DNA from: Danxiaibacter flavus
GTDB taxonomy: Bacteria > Bacteroidota > Bacteroidia > Chitinophagales > Chitinophagaceae
Reading direction: 5' to 3'
Length of the DNA: 64,000 bases
Assembly: GCF_041060425.1 (NCBI RefSeq)
Contig: NZ_JAULBC010000001.1
Location: 62,001 to 126,000 of the forward strand
Shown here: one piece after another, positions 45,334-52,920 of the stretch
Position numbering within the stretch: position 1 is the first letter of the stretch
Layout: each line of letters starts with the position of its first letter
Notes under the pieces: generated by a model
Told to the model about the DNA's origin: nothing
The model's database searches: none
What the model saw: the letters and a program-made list of their open reading frames with translations, nothing else
Made by a program: the position numbers and the translations under genes

Positions 45334-46191
45334 ATGTTGAATAAAGAGCAACTGCACCACCTGATTGACGAGGCTTTAAAAGAAGACGTTGGCGATGGCG
45401 ATCATTCAACTTTAAGCAGTATTCCCTCGGGACAAAAAGGCAAGGCGGTACTAAAAATCAAGCAGGACGGCATTCTTGCAGGTGTTGAAGTTGCTAAAGA
45501 AATCTTTACATACATTGACCCTTCTGCTGTGTTTACCAGCTACAAAAATGATGGTGACGCCATGCACAACGGCGAAAAAGCTTTTGAAGTGGAAGCCGGC
45601 ATTCATACTATTCTCACATGTGAGCGACTTGTGCTGAACTGCATGCAGCGTATGAGTGGCATTGCAACGCTCACACATCAATATGTGGAGAAACTAAAAG
45701 GCTATCACACAAAAGTGCTGGATACGCGCAAAACAACACCCAATTTCCGTCTGCTGGAAAAAGAAGCTGTGAGAATAGGCGGGGGTGTAAATCACCGTTT
45801 TGGCCTGTACGATATGATCATGCTGAAAGACAATCATATCGACTACAGCGGCGGTCTTGAAAACGCCATTAACAGGGCCTGGGATTATGTAACCACAAAA
45901 AAGCCCGGATTAAAAATAGAAGTGGAAACCCGGAGTCTGGATGATGTAATGCTCGTATGTAATTTTGCAAAAGACAAGGTGTTCAGAATAATGCTGGATA
46001 ATTTTTCTCCTGCGCAGGTGAAGGAAGCTGTTGATATAATCGGCGGGGCTTTCGAAACCGAAGCCAGCGGCGGTATCAATATTGATACAATAGTTTCCTA
46101 CGCAGAAACCGGCGTTGATTATGTAAGTGTGGGAGGATTGATTCACCAGGCGCAAAGTTTGGATTTGAGTTTGAAGGCAGTGGTGGTGTAG
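45334..46191 (+). CDS. nadC: Nicotinate-nucleotide pyrophosphorylase NadC
   Basis: 285 residues, normal length. NadC makes nicotinate mononucleotide from quinolinate and PRPP in NAD synthesis. Motifs: EDVGDGDHSTLSSIP at the start, ERLVLNCMQRMSGIAT, the active-site DTRKTTPNFRLLEK, GGGVNHRFGLYDMIMLKDNHI (as GGVNHRFGLYD and LKDNHID) and ASGGINIDTIVSYAETGVDY. Cytosolic dimer. The TAG stop is the start of a TAGGAATGTAAGATG array. Confidence 0.96.
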   Translation: MLNKEQLHHLIDEALKEDVGDGDHSTLSSIPSGQKGKAVLKIKQDGILAGVEVAKEIFTYIDPSAVFTSYKNDGDAMHNGEKAFEVEAGIHTILTCERLVLNCMQRMSGIATLTHQYVEKLKGYHTKVLDTRKTTPNFRLLEKEAVRIGGGVNHRFGLYDMIMLKDNHIDYSGGLENAINRAWDYVTTKKPGLKIEVETRSLDDVMLVCNFAKDKVFRIMLDNFSPAQVKEAVDIIGGAFETEASGGINIDTIVSYAETGVDYVSVGGLIHQAQSLDLSLKAVVV

Positions 46192-46694
46192 GAATGTAAG
46201 ATGTAGGATGTACGGTGTACGATGTGAGGGTAAGTACGAGTTACGAAGTACGAAGTACGAGATGGGTTGGCTGGTGATGAAGCTCTTTCCAATGTACGAT
46301 GTGAGGAGAATGTACGATGTTAGATGCCCGCCCGTACCGAACGGCACGTTCGGGCGGGTACGATGTGAGGGTAAGTACGAGTTACGAAGTACGAGATGGG
46401 TTGGCTGGTGATGAAGTTCTTTCCAATGTATGATGTATGTCTGATGTATTTGATGTGTTGAGGCACAATTATAATTTGAGGCAAGGAAATGGGTAGGGGT
46501 AACCGGTACAGGGATACTAGAAATGGGTGATGGGGAAGCCGCAAACCTCACGGTTCAAACCTAAAAAAAATCGGCAGCGGTTCGGGGCCTCAAGCCTCAA
46601 GCCTCACGCCTCAAACCTGACACCTGACGCCTGAAACCTGATACCTTTTTTTTACCCGCTGAAAGCTGATAGCTGACAGCTCATAGCTTATTCC
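46189..46694. repeat. Composite repeat region between nadC and the eIF1-like gene
   Basis: GTACGATG-type units from the nadC stop, an imperfect direct duplication (46217-46302 and 46358-46436), a palindrome (46327-46361), then ACCTGA, CCTCAAA and AGCTGATAGC units up to 4 bp before the next ATG. The two duplicate copies differ by exactly one CGAAGTA heptamer. No gene is supported. Confidence 0.75.
46327..46361. repeat. Palindromic element, copy 2
   Basis: CCCGCCCG ... CGAACG-GCA-CGTTCG ... GGCGGG; a hairpin of at least 12 pairs with a small bulge. Related copy at 36419-36452. Confidence 0.65.
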
Positions 46695-47033
46695 ATGAAA
46701 AAGAAACCTGATAACAGGGGATTTGTATACAGCACCGATCCCAATTTTAAGTTTGAAGATGATAATGCAGAAACGCAGGAAACGCTGGAACCCGCGCAGC
46801 AGAAGCTACGCGTAAGGCTGGAGACCAAACATCGCGGCGGTAAAACGGTAACGTTGGTCACAGGTTTTATCGGCACAAATGAGGATATGGAGGACCTGGG
46901 CAAGAAGCTGAAAAGCTTCTGTGGCACTGGCGGATCGGCGAAAGATGGCGAGATCATTGTACAGGGCGACCAGCGTGATAAAGTACTGCAATGGTTGCTG
47001 AAGAATAATTACAAACAGACGAAAAAAGTATAA
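46695..47033 (+). CDS. SUI1/YciH-type translation factor (eIF1-like)
   Basis: 112 residues. A charged N-terminal third (up to about 35) precedes the SUI1 fold, with RLETKHRGGKTVTLVTGFIG, LGKKLKSFCGTGGSAKDGEI and IIVQGDQRDKVLQWLLKN, the three signature blocks of eIF1/YciH. Bacterial members act on start-codon selection, but their role outside E. coli is little known. Isolated gene; the repeat array reaches almost to its start. Confidence 0.9.
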   Translation: MKKKPDNRGFVYSTDPNFKFEDDNAETQETLEPAQQKLRVRLETKHRGGKTVTLVTGFIGTNEDMEDLGKKLKSFCGTGGSAKDGEIIVQGDQRDKVLQWLLKNNYKQTKKV

Positions 47034-47113
47034 AGGCTTTGGGTGCTGCGTTTGGAATATACAAAAAATAAATCATTCATATAACAAAACACCGAAAAGT
47101 AAAAACTTTCATT

Positions 47114-47121
47114 ATTTTTGA
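47114..47121 (+). promoter_or_regulatory. -7 box TATTTTTG
   Basis: Exact TAnnTTTG match, 67 bp before the ATG of the lipoprotein gene at 47189. Confidence 0.5.
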
Positions 47122-47188
47122 AAGATATCAATCTCGGATAGCAAACAGGCCCCGGTTTGATATACTAACCTAAGCTTAAACCAACACT

Positions 47189-47845
47189 ATGATAAAGCAA
47201 TCGAAAAGAAGCGTAGTTGGCTTCTTTCTGAAAGATGTCCGTATAGCGGCATCAATCCTTGCCCTGGCGTTATTCAGTTCCTGCCAGCAGTCTTCTACCA
47301 CAAGTGATAAAGCAATGAGCGCTACACTTGCCGCGGACAGCACAGTTACCCAATATTACACTATGGGAGCTTCTATGCCTGAGTTCGTAAAAGCGGTTAA
47401 TGAAGGCGATTTCCAGAATTTCACGCTGCATGTAGAAGATTTAGGAAAGACTAAAGAAGGTAATTACGGCTATGACTTTTACAGCTATGTTTACAAAGGA
47501 ACAGACAAACCTGATTATTATCCTACAGATCTGATCAAGCAGGTGCCGGAAAGAGAGAAGTACACACTGGACGTGCCAACGAAATTTGGTCCTTTGGTGA
47601 TGACAAAAGACACGCTGATCTCATTTTTGAAAGGTTTGGATGCTAGTGGTACTCCGGCTGCAAAGTATGACTCTGTGTTGTTTGTTCCTTTTAGAGATGA
47701 CAAACAGTATGTGGGTGTGAAGTTGATTGCCATTCAAAAAGGTCAAATGGTCAAATTGCAGGATCTGCAAGGAGGTACAGTGCTGGAGCTTAAGCCATGT
47801 CCGCCAACATGTCCACCACCGCCACCGGCCTTATTGAAAAAATAG
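47189..47845 (+). CDS. Lipoprotein of unknown function
   Basis: 218 residues. Hydrophobic signal (about 17-31) with lipobox LFSSC and Cys32; the long, basic N-region before it is unusual, and an internal start is possible. The mature part has no recognised domain: a short helix (MPEFVKAVNEGDF), beta segments and a Pro/Cys-rich end (PCPPTCPPPPPALLKK). The promoter box upstream and the strong terminator downstream show a single-gene transcript. Confidence 0.7.
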   Translation: MIKQSKRSVVGFFLKDVRIAASILALALFSSCQQSSTTSDKAMSATLAADSTVTQYYTMGASMPEFVKAVNEGDFQNFTLHVEDLGKTKEGNYGYDFYSYVYKGTDKPDYYPTDLIKQVPEREKYTLDVPTKFGPLVMTKDTLISFLKGLDASGTPAAKYDSVLFVPFRDDKQYVGVKLIAIQKGQMVKLQDLQGGTVLELKPCPPTCPPPPPALLKK

Positions 47846-47918
47846 ATTAAGCATTTAACCGTAGACCTTAATTTCATAAAAGAATTTAAGAAATGCGGAT
47901 TTCGATAACATCTAACGT

Positions 47919-47956
47919 AAGGGTAATGTAGGTTCAACACCTGCATTACCCTTTTT
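47919..47956 (+). terminator. Strong rho-independent terminator
   Basis: Fifteen-pair stem (AAGGGTAATGTAGGT with ACCTGCATTACCCTT, one T-G pair), loop TCAAC and T-tract. It rules out a start at 47955 for the following gene. Confidence 0.88.
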
Positions 47957-47975
47957 GGCGAATGACAGATTATTA

Positions 47976-48659
47976 ATGAACTATATATCAGATAATATTT
48001 TTCAGGCGCTACTTGACTGGTCGGAGGCATGGATTACGCTCATCCCTTTAGCAATGTACTTTTTTCGAAAAAAATACGTTCATGCCTATAAGATTGTTGC
48101 TGTATATCTGATTTTGGCATTTATTAATAATTCTGCTGAAGGATTTACAATTGCTGTTCTTTATTATCGTGTCAAAGGTGTTTTTGGGACTAATAACTGG
48201 TTGTATAATTTGCATTCTGTTTTTTTAACCGTCTGCTTCATTCTGTTTTTCCGGGAAATCGGTATAAGATCAAAATGGTTAAATACCAAATGGATATTGC
48301 CTCTTTACTTAATTACCGTGGGTTCAATTTTTTTATTATCCGATGATTTTTTCATTATTAGTTCTAAAGTGTTTGCCATAGAAGGAATTGTTTTACTGGT
48401 GTATTGTGTTTCATTTTTTTTACAAAGGTTAAAGGATGACGAAATATATCTTGATTTTGACGCCCCATTAGTTATCGTTACAGGATTGACCATTTATGAA
48501 TCAGTGAATTTTTTCATTTTTTTATTTTTTAATTTGCTGATGGAAAAGGCGGTCGCTTTTGCTGGTTCCATTTGGGACGTTCATAATTGGGTCTACATTA
48601 TTTTCTGTCTTTTTATAACTTACGCTTTCTATGGGAGAACAAGGCTCATATATCGTTAG
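47976..48659 (+). CDS. Polytopic membrane protein coupled to a histidine kinase (copy A)
   Basis: 227 residues from ATG 47976, with about seven predicted hydrophobic segments. It has no known domain that I recognise. Conserved with its paralogue at 49585: EYNLHS/LYNLHS, FFREIGIRSKWL, LSDDFFIISSKVFAIEGI, LKDDEIYLDFD, VTGLTIYESVNFF and YAFYGRTRLIYR. The 3' end overlaps the kinase gene by 29 bp in another frame, so both are translated together. I infer that it is the membrane sensing part for the kinase, which has only one membrane segment of its own. Confidence 0.82.
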   Translation: MNYISDNIFQALLDWSEAWITLIPLAMYFFRKKYVHAYKIVAVYLILAFINNSAEGFTIAVLYYRVKGVFGTNNWLYNLHSVFLTVCFILFFREIGIRSKWLNTKWILPLYLITVGSIFLLSDDFFIISSKVFAIEGIVLLVYCVSFFLQRLKDDEIYLDFDAPLVIVTGLTIYESVNFFIFLFFNLLMEKAVAFAGSIWDVHNWVYIIFCLFITYAFYGRTRLIYR

Positions 48660-49443
48660 TCTGGTAATGGTAGGAATTGGCGCCATGTTAATTCTGGTGA
48701 TCGCTTTTCTATTAACATTTAACCATAGCCAAAGAAGAAAGTTCAGGCATAGGCAAGAGATGATGACATTAAGAGAAGAACAACAAAACTTATTAATAGA
48801 AGCGGCGATCAAAGCAGAGGAAAGTGAGCGAAAAAGAATTGCAGAAGAGTTACATGATGATGTTGGCGCATTACTGTCTGCAACGAAGCTGTATATGCAC
48901 CATATCGATACTGGTCCTTTAAAAGAAACGGATCGGCTTTCTCATGAAAAATGTATCGAATTATTAGGTGAATCAATTGGCAAAGTGCGCACCATCTCGC
49001 ATAATCTTCATTCTATTATGATGGAAGATATGGGATTGAATGAAGGCATTCGCAGTTTTTTACGCAAGCTGGAGCAGTCAAATTCGTTGTCTATTATAGT
49101 TGAGCTGGACGAAAGTTATGGTTCTTTTACAGGTGGAAAAGATATTAACATCTATAGAATTATCCAGGAGCTTTGTAATAATATATTAAAACATGCAGAT
49201 GCCCAAGCACTCACCATAAGGTCCTGGCCGGAAAATAAGCATGTTAATTTTCAACTTCAACATGACGGCAAGGGATTAAGCCAGGAGATGTTTGAACAAT
49301 TGAGATTTCAAAGCAACGGTTTGGGATTGAAAAATATTCAAAACAGAGTAGCCTTACTAAAAGGAATTATTTTGTTTGATGTAAACGATATGAATAGTTC
49401 TGTGCTGCTCAAAATACCCGCAGAAAACGGTGTTCCCGCCTAA
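48631..49443 (+). CDS. Sensor histidine kinase, NarL-type (HisKA_3)
   Basis: 270 residues. One membrane segment at about 9-30, a short helical linker and a HisKA_3 domain with RKRIAEELHDDVGALLSATK, phospho-acceptor His75. The ATPase domain has YRIIQELCNNILKHADA near 168-184 and LGLKNIQNRVALLKG near 232-246. No LuxR-type response regulator is adjacent. It overlaps the membrane protein gene upstream by 29 bp. Confidence 0.9.
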   Translation: MGEQGSYIVSLVMVGIGAMLILVIAFLLTFNHSQRRKFRHRQEMMTLREEQQNLLIEAAIKAEESERKRIAEELHDDVGALLSATKLYMHHIDTGPLKETDRLSHEKCIELLGESIGKVRTISHNLHSIMMEDMGLNEGIRSFLRKLEQSNSLSIIVELDESYGSFTGGKDINIYRIIQELCNNILKHADAQALTIRSWPENKHVNFQLQHDGKGLSQEMFEQLRFQSNGLGLKNIQNRVALLKGIILFDVNDMNSSVLLKIPAENGVPA

Positions 49444-49584
49444 ATCCCGCCCATTAAAATGCCCGCCACCAGCCCCTGAAAATTAATAGTGGAATTATAT
49501 ATGCAATGTGTAATATCTTGCATATACACATGTAGTCTCAGATCCTTAATTGTTTAATAAATCAAACCAGCTTTGAAATAAAGT

Positions 49585-50244
49585 ATGCTTCTAGAAGTGT
49601 TGAGATGTGCCGAGTCATGGACGGTTCTTATTCCCCTGATAACTTTTTTAATAAAAAGACCAATTTCAAAGCCATTGCGAATAGTGTTTGTGTATTTATG
49701 CGCTGCTTTCGTTTTACATACAATGGCAAATCTTAGTATTTTTTTCTATTATCAGCTTTCAGGATTTCTCAAATACAATAATTGGGAGTACAATCTTCAC
49801 TCACTTGCAATAACCGTTTGTTTTGTTTTATTCTTTCAGTCAATTGGAGTTAAATCAAGATGGCTAAGCTCCTATTGGGTCATTGTTTTTTTTCTGGTTG
49901 TATCCGCAATTATTTTTCTGCTTATTGACGATTTCTTCTTGATTAGTTCTAAAGTGTTCGCGTTAGAAGGGTTAATACTGCTTATATATTGCATGTATTT
50001 TTTTTTCCAGAAACTTAAAGACGAAGAGGTCGATCTGGATTTTGATCCGTTTTTGATTATTGTGACAGGTCTGGCAATATACGAGTCTGTTAACTTCTTT
50101 GTTTTTCTTTTTTATAATGTGTTGATGACAAGAGCGGTAGCTTTTGCAAGTTCAGTTTGGGATTTTCATAACGTAATCTATATCGCATTTTGTTTGTTAA
50201 TAACCTACGCTTTTAATGGAAGGGCAAGGAGCCTTTATCGTTAG
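49585..50244 (+). CDS. Polytopic membrane protein (copy B)
   Basis: 219 residues, about seven hydrophobic segments, clearly paralogous over its whole length to the protein at 47976 (shared NNWEYNLHSLAITVCFVLFF-like block, LIDDFFLISSKVFALEGL, EEVDLDFDPFLIIVTGLAIY, YAFNGRARSLYR). The copy lies 142 bp after the kinase gene. As in copy A, an ATG in another frame overlaps its last 29 bp, but the kinase frame stops after 49 codons. Confidence 0.82.
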   Translation: MLLEVLRCAESWTVLIPLITFLIKRPISKPLRIVFVYLCAAFVLHTMANLSIFFYYQLSGFLKYNNWEYNLHSLAITVCFVLFFQSIGVKSRWLSSYWVIVFFLVVSAIIFLLIDDFFLISSKVFALEGLILLIYCMYFFFQKLKDEEVDLDFDPFLIIVTGLAIYESVNFFVFLFYNVLMTRAVAFASSVWDFHNVIYIAFCLLITYAFNGRARSLYR

Positions 50245-50365
50245 TCCGGGTCTGGTTGGGAGTATTGTAATGTTTCAAGCGTTACCGGAGACTCCGCTGG
50301 AGTCTGATGGTCTTTTTTGTAAAGCCATTACAGGATTAATCAATCTATCTGTAAACTTTTTTTAG
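50216..50365 (+). pseudogene. Remnant N-terminus of a duplicated histidine kinase
   Basis: ATG at 50216 opens MEGQGAFIVSPGLVGSIVMF, which aligns with MGEQGSYIVSLVMVGIGAML of the kinase at 48631. The offset to the end of the preceding gene is the same 29 bp in both. After about 20 residues the similarity ends and the frame closes at 50365; the rest of the kinase is missing, replaced by a short hairpin-containing stretch. Confidence 0.7.
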
Positions 50366-50425
50366 GACGAGACATTTTAAATGCTGATTTTCTACAAACA
50401 GGGAGCTCCGTTGGAGCTTTAATTG
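50296..50425. repeat. Two similar hairpins after the kinase remnant
   Basis: AGACTCC-GCT-GGAGTCT near 50287-50304 and AGCTCC-GTT-GGAGCT near 50403-50419 share the CTCCG(C/T)TGGAG pattern. They resemble short extragenic palindromes and may mark the place where the kinase copy was replaced. Confidence 0.45.
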
Positions 50426-50494
50426 TTCTTAACTAAATGACATTCCACAGCTAATGGTAAACACTTAAATAGTTTATGAACGGGCGATAAATAT

Positions 50495-50502
50495 TATATT
50501 TG
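50495..50502 (+). promoter_or_regulatory. -7 box TATATTTG of the XRE gene
   Basis: Exact match to TAnnTTTG, 23 bp before the ATG at 50526. Confidence 0.55.
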
Positions 50503-50525
50503 TCAGCATACTTATTCTTACAACT

Positions 50526-50915
50526 ATGGCAGAACATACAATACATCTCGGAGAAAAAATTAAGAGGTTCCGGGAGCTGCTGGGGGTGAAACAAGATGCA
50601 CTGGCAGTTGAGTTGGGCGATGATTGGAACCAGAAAAAAGTATCGATGTTAGAAGCAAAAGCCGACATAGATCCCGCTATGATGGAAAAGGTAGCGCAGG
50701 CGCTAAAAGTGCCAAGGCAAGCGATTGAGAATTTTGATACGGAACGTGTGGTTCATATTTGTTCAAATACCATAAATTCTTATGACCATGCTGTCGGTAT
50801 TAGCAATTATGGCACATTTAATCCGCTCGATAAAATTATAGAACTGCATAAGGAGAAGGAAGCGTTGCATGAAAGGAGGTTGAAGGAAATGGAAGCGCTG
50901 TATAAAGGATGTTGA
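50526..50915 (+). CDS. XRE-family transcriptional regulator, C-terminus frameshifted
   Basis: 129 residues. Helix-turn-helix of the Cro/CI type at about 8-65 (KIKRFRELLGVKQDALAVEL, then EAKADIDPAMMEKVAQALKV), followed by a linker and a predicted coiled-coil end (LHKEKEALHERRLKEMEALY). The frame stops at 50915, while the +1-shifted frame from ATG 50909 continues MLKEKDEMIARLEKLIGK to 50965. Together they give the coiled-coil end expected for this type, so a one-base indel near 50905-50912 probably truncated the protein, or the assembly has an error there. Confidence 0.82.
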   Translation: MAEHTIHLGEKIKRFRELLGVKQDALAVELGDDWNQKKVSMLEAKADIDPAMMEKVAQALKVPRQAIENFDTERVVHICSNTINSYDHAVGISNYGTFNPLDKIIELHKEKEALHERRLKEMEALYKGC

Positions 50916-50965
50916 AAGAAAAGGATGAGATGATTGCCAGGTTGGAGAAGTTAATTGGGAAATAA
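50909..50965 (+). pseudogene. Frameshifted C-terminal end of the XRE regulator
   Basis: Eighteen codons (MLKEKDEMIARLEKLIGK) overlapping the stop of the XRE gene by 7 bp. The heptad pattern continues that of the upstream frame. Confidence 0.6.
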
Positions 50966-51003
50966 CTAAAGCACATTACCAGGTTTTGTATAGCAAATCG
51001 GGA

Positions 51004-51106
51004 GTTGCTTTTGTAAGACCGTAAGACCTTCTAAGATAGCAAGAAAGTAAGATAGTAAGATGTGTGCGCCTAAAACCTCATACCTGATACCTGAAACCTG
51101 ATACCT
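51004..51106. repeat. GTAAGACC and ACCTGAT arrays
   Basis: GTAAGACC/GTAAGATA-type octamers (51015-51062) joined to CCTCATACCTGATACCTGAA units. Confidence 0.75.
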
Positions 51107-51132
51107 TGAACCCAAGCTTGTGCGAATTTCAA

Positions 51133-51271
51133 TTCATTGCCGTCTGCTTTAGCTGACGGATAAGCAATATTCTCATCAATCAGGGCTTTAGCCCCAAACA
51201 CAGAACATTTGGCTAAAGCCAGTTGAAATGATGTGTCTCTTTGTCCGTCAGCTAAAGCAGACGGCAATGAA
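51133..51271. repeat. 139-bp element with perfect 28-bp inverted ends
   Basis: Left arm 51133-51160 and right arm 51244-51271 are exact reverse complements over 28 bp (core CCGTCTGCTTTAGCTGACGG). The 83-bp interior has smaller hairpins (GGGCTTTAGCCC, TGGCTAAAGCCA). No ORF. It looks like a miniature inverted-repeat element or an RNA with a long stem. Confidence 0.88.
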
Positions 51272-51284
51272 GATGTTGCTGAAA

Positions 51285-51450
51285 GCTTGTAAGATATGTA
51301 AGACCGTAAGACAGTAAGACCAGAAAAGACGTGTAAGATAGTAAGAAAGTAAGATAGTAAGAGGTATAGCCTCAAGCCTTATGCCTCACACCTGAAACCT
51401 GAAACCTGATGCCTTAAAGCTGATAGCTAACAGCTAAAAGCTCACAGCTT
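51285..51450. repeat. GTAAGACC, CCTCAAG, ACCTGAA and AGCTGATAGC arrays
   Basis: Four families in sequence between the 139-bp element and the stop of the kinase gene; AGCTAACAGCTAAAAGCTCAC ends 3 bp from that stop. Confidence 0.75.
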
Positions 51451-51451
51451 C

Positions 51452-52798
51452 TCAGAATTGCATCGTAAACGCCGTTCCTTCTCCCAATACTGTTTGCACG
51501 GTTATGTTGCCTTTGTGGAGCATCATAATTTGCTTGCAGAGGCTTAGGCCAATACCGCTTCCGCTTTTCTTAGTGCTGAAGAACGGGATGAATATTTTAT
51601 CCAGCACATCGTCAGGAATGCCGGTGCCATTATCGGCGACTTTCAATGCAACTTTATTGTTGGCTGAAGCGCCTGCTGAGAGCGTAATTCTTGGTTCGTG
51701 CGCTTCTTTCACCGCTTCGGCAGCATTTACTACAAGGTTGATCAATACCTGTTCAACAAGATTTACATCGGCCTCAACCGTCAGCATCGGATCTTTCAGA
51801 ATAATTTCAAGCTCAATATTTTTTTGCAGCAAAGTGGGTTCCATTAGCTGGTGCAGGTTTTCAAACAATTCTCCAACATACACTTTGCTTAGGTTCAGTT
51901 TTACAATCTTGTTCAGGTTGCGATAAGTTTCGGCGAACTTTAATAGTCCTTCACTTCTGCGTTTGATGGTATCAATGCCCAGTTCTATATCATCAAAGGA
52001 AGATTTGTTTTGCGGTGATACATGTGGTTTTGTTTGACCGAGCATATTTTTTAATGTATCTGCAAGGGAAGAAATAGGGGCAACCGAGTTCATGATCTCA
52101 TGCGTCATAACGCTTAACAATCTTTGCCATGCTTTGCTTTCTGTTTCGTCCAACGCTTCATTCACGTTTTGAAAGGCGACCAGTTTGTAAATCCTTCCTT
52201 CCGTTTGAAATGCTGTTGCGCTCATCAACGCTTTAAAAGTGTTTTTGTCTTTAATCAGTGAAACAATCTTGCTGTCGCCATTCTTTAGTTGAATTACTTC
52301 TCCATATAAATATTCATCACGCTTTTGCAGTGATTCAATTGTTTTAAGAAAAGGAATACCCAGCAACTTTTTAAAGCCTTCATTCATCCATACAACCTCG
52401 CCCGATTCTGTGTTGTAGGAAAGAATGCCCGTGTCTACCATTTCCAGTATCTTTTGTAAGTATTGATACTGGGTTTCTCTCTCGCGGCTCATTGTTTTAA
52501 ATGTTGTATTAATTTCATTAAAACCCTGGCGCAGTGGCTGCAGCTCAAGAGGAGCGTGGTTTACATCAAAATACCTGGAAAAATCCCTGTAATGCACACT
52601 TTCCACAAACTGCTTCACTTCTTCCTGGGCTTTTTTATTAAACCTGTAAAAGTCTATTAGCTGATAAATTATCACGGGAACCAGGAACACCACGTAAATG
52701 GTCTGGTTCTTAACTACACAAAATGAAGTTGCTGAAAGGGTAACGAATAACATCAGGACTTTTCCCAGTATTATCCATTCGTAACGTTTTAATTGCAT
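51452..52798 (-). CDS. NtrB-like sensor histidine kinase of the efflux locus
   Basis: 448 residues. Two membrane segments (about 9-27 and 33-50), a PAS domain at about 112-215 and HisKA with MTHEIMNSVAPISSL, phospho-acceptor His233. The ATPase domain (about 335-448) has NLVVNAAEAVKE, DNGTGIPDDV and GSGIGLSLCKQIM. The HEIMNSVAPI form of the H-box is typical of kinases that pair with sigma-54 activators in Bacteroidota. It is transcribed with the regulator gene upstream, 122 bp away, and divergently from the efflux operon, which it probably controls in response to envelope stress or drugs (inferred). Confidence 0.9.
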   Translation of the reverse strand: MQLKRYEWIILGKVLMLFVTLSATSFCVVKNQTIYVVFLVPVIIYQLIDFYRFNKKAQEEVKQFVESVHYRDFSRYFDVNHAPLELQPLRQGFNEINTTFKTMSRERETQYQYLQKILEMVDTGILSYNTESGEVVWMNEGFKKLLGIPFLKTIESLQKRDEYLYGEVIQLKNGDSKIVSLIKDKNTFKALMSATAFQTEGRIYKLVAFQNVNEALDETESKAWQRLLSVMTHEIMNSVAPISSLADTLKNMLGQTKPHVSPQNKSSFDDIELGIDTIKRRSEGLLKFAETYRNLNKIVKLNLSKVYVGELFENLHQLMEPTLLQKNIELEIILKDPMLTVEADVNLVEQVLINLVVNAAEAVKEAHEPRITLSAGASANNKVALKVADNGTGIPDDVLDKIFIPFFSTKKSGSGIGLSLCKQIMMLHKGNITVQTVLGEGTAFTMQF

Positions 52799-52920
52799 CT
52801 ACGTGTTTAGTTGTAAGTTATACGTTGTACGTTTATTGCATCGCAGCATGTACGGTATACGTTTATAGGGGGATTTCCTTCGGTTAGATAGACGTATAAC
52901 GTACCACTTATAACGTACAA
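52799..52920. repeat. TACGTTATACG-type repeats between regulator and kinase genes
   Basis: Units such as AGTTATACGTTGTACG, ATGTACGGTATACG, ACGTATAACGTACCAC and TTATAACGTACAAC. The regulator stop (TAG, minus strand) directly adjoins them. Some pairs are mutually palindromic. Confidence 0.65.

Noticed and set aside
46208..46411. ORF of 67 codons after nadC
   Set aside because: It is a translation of repeat sequence including the palindrome.
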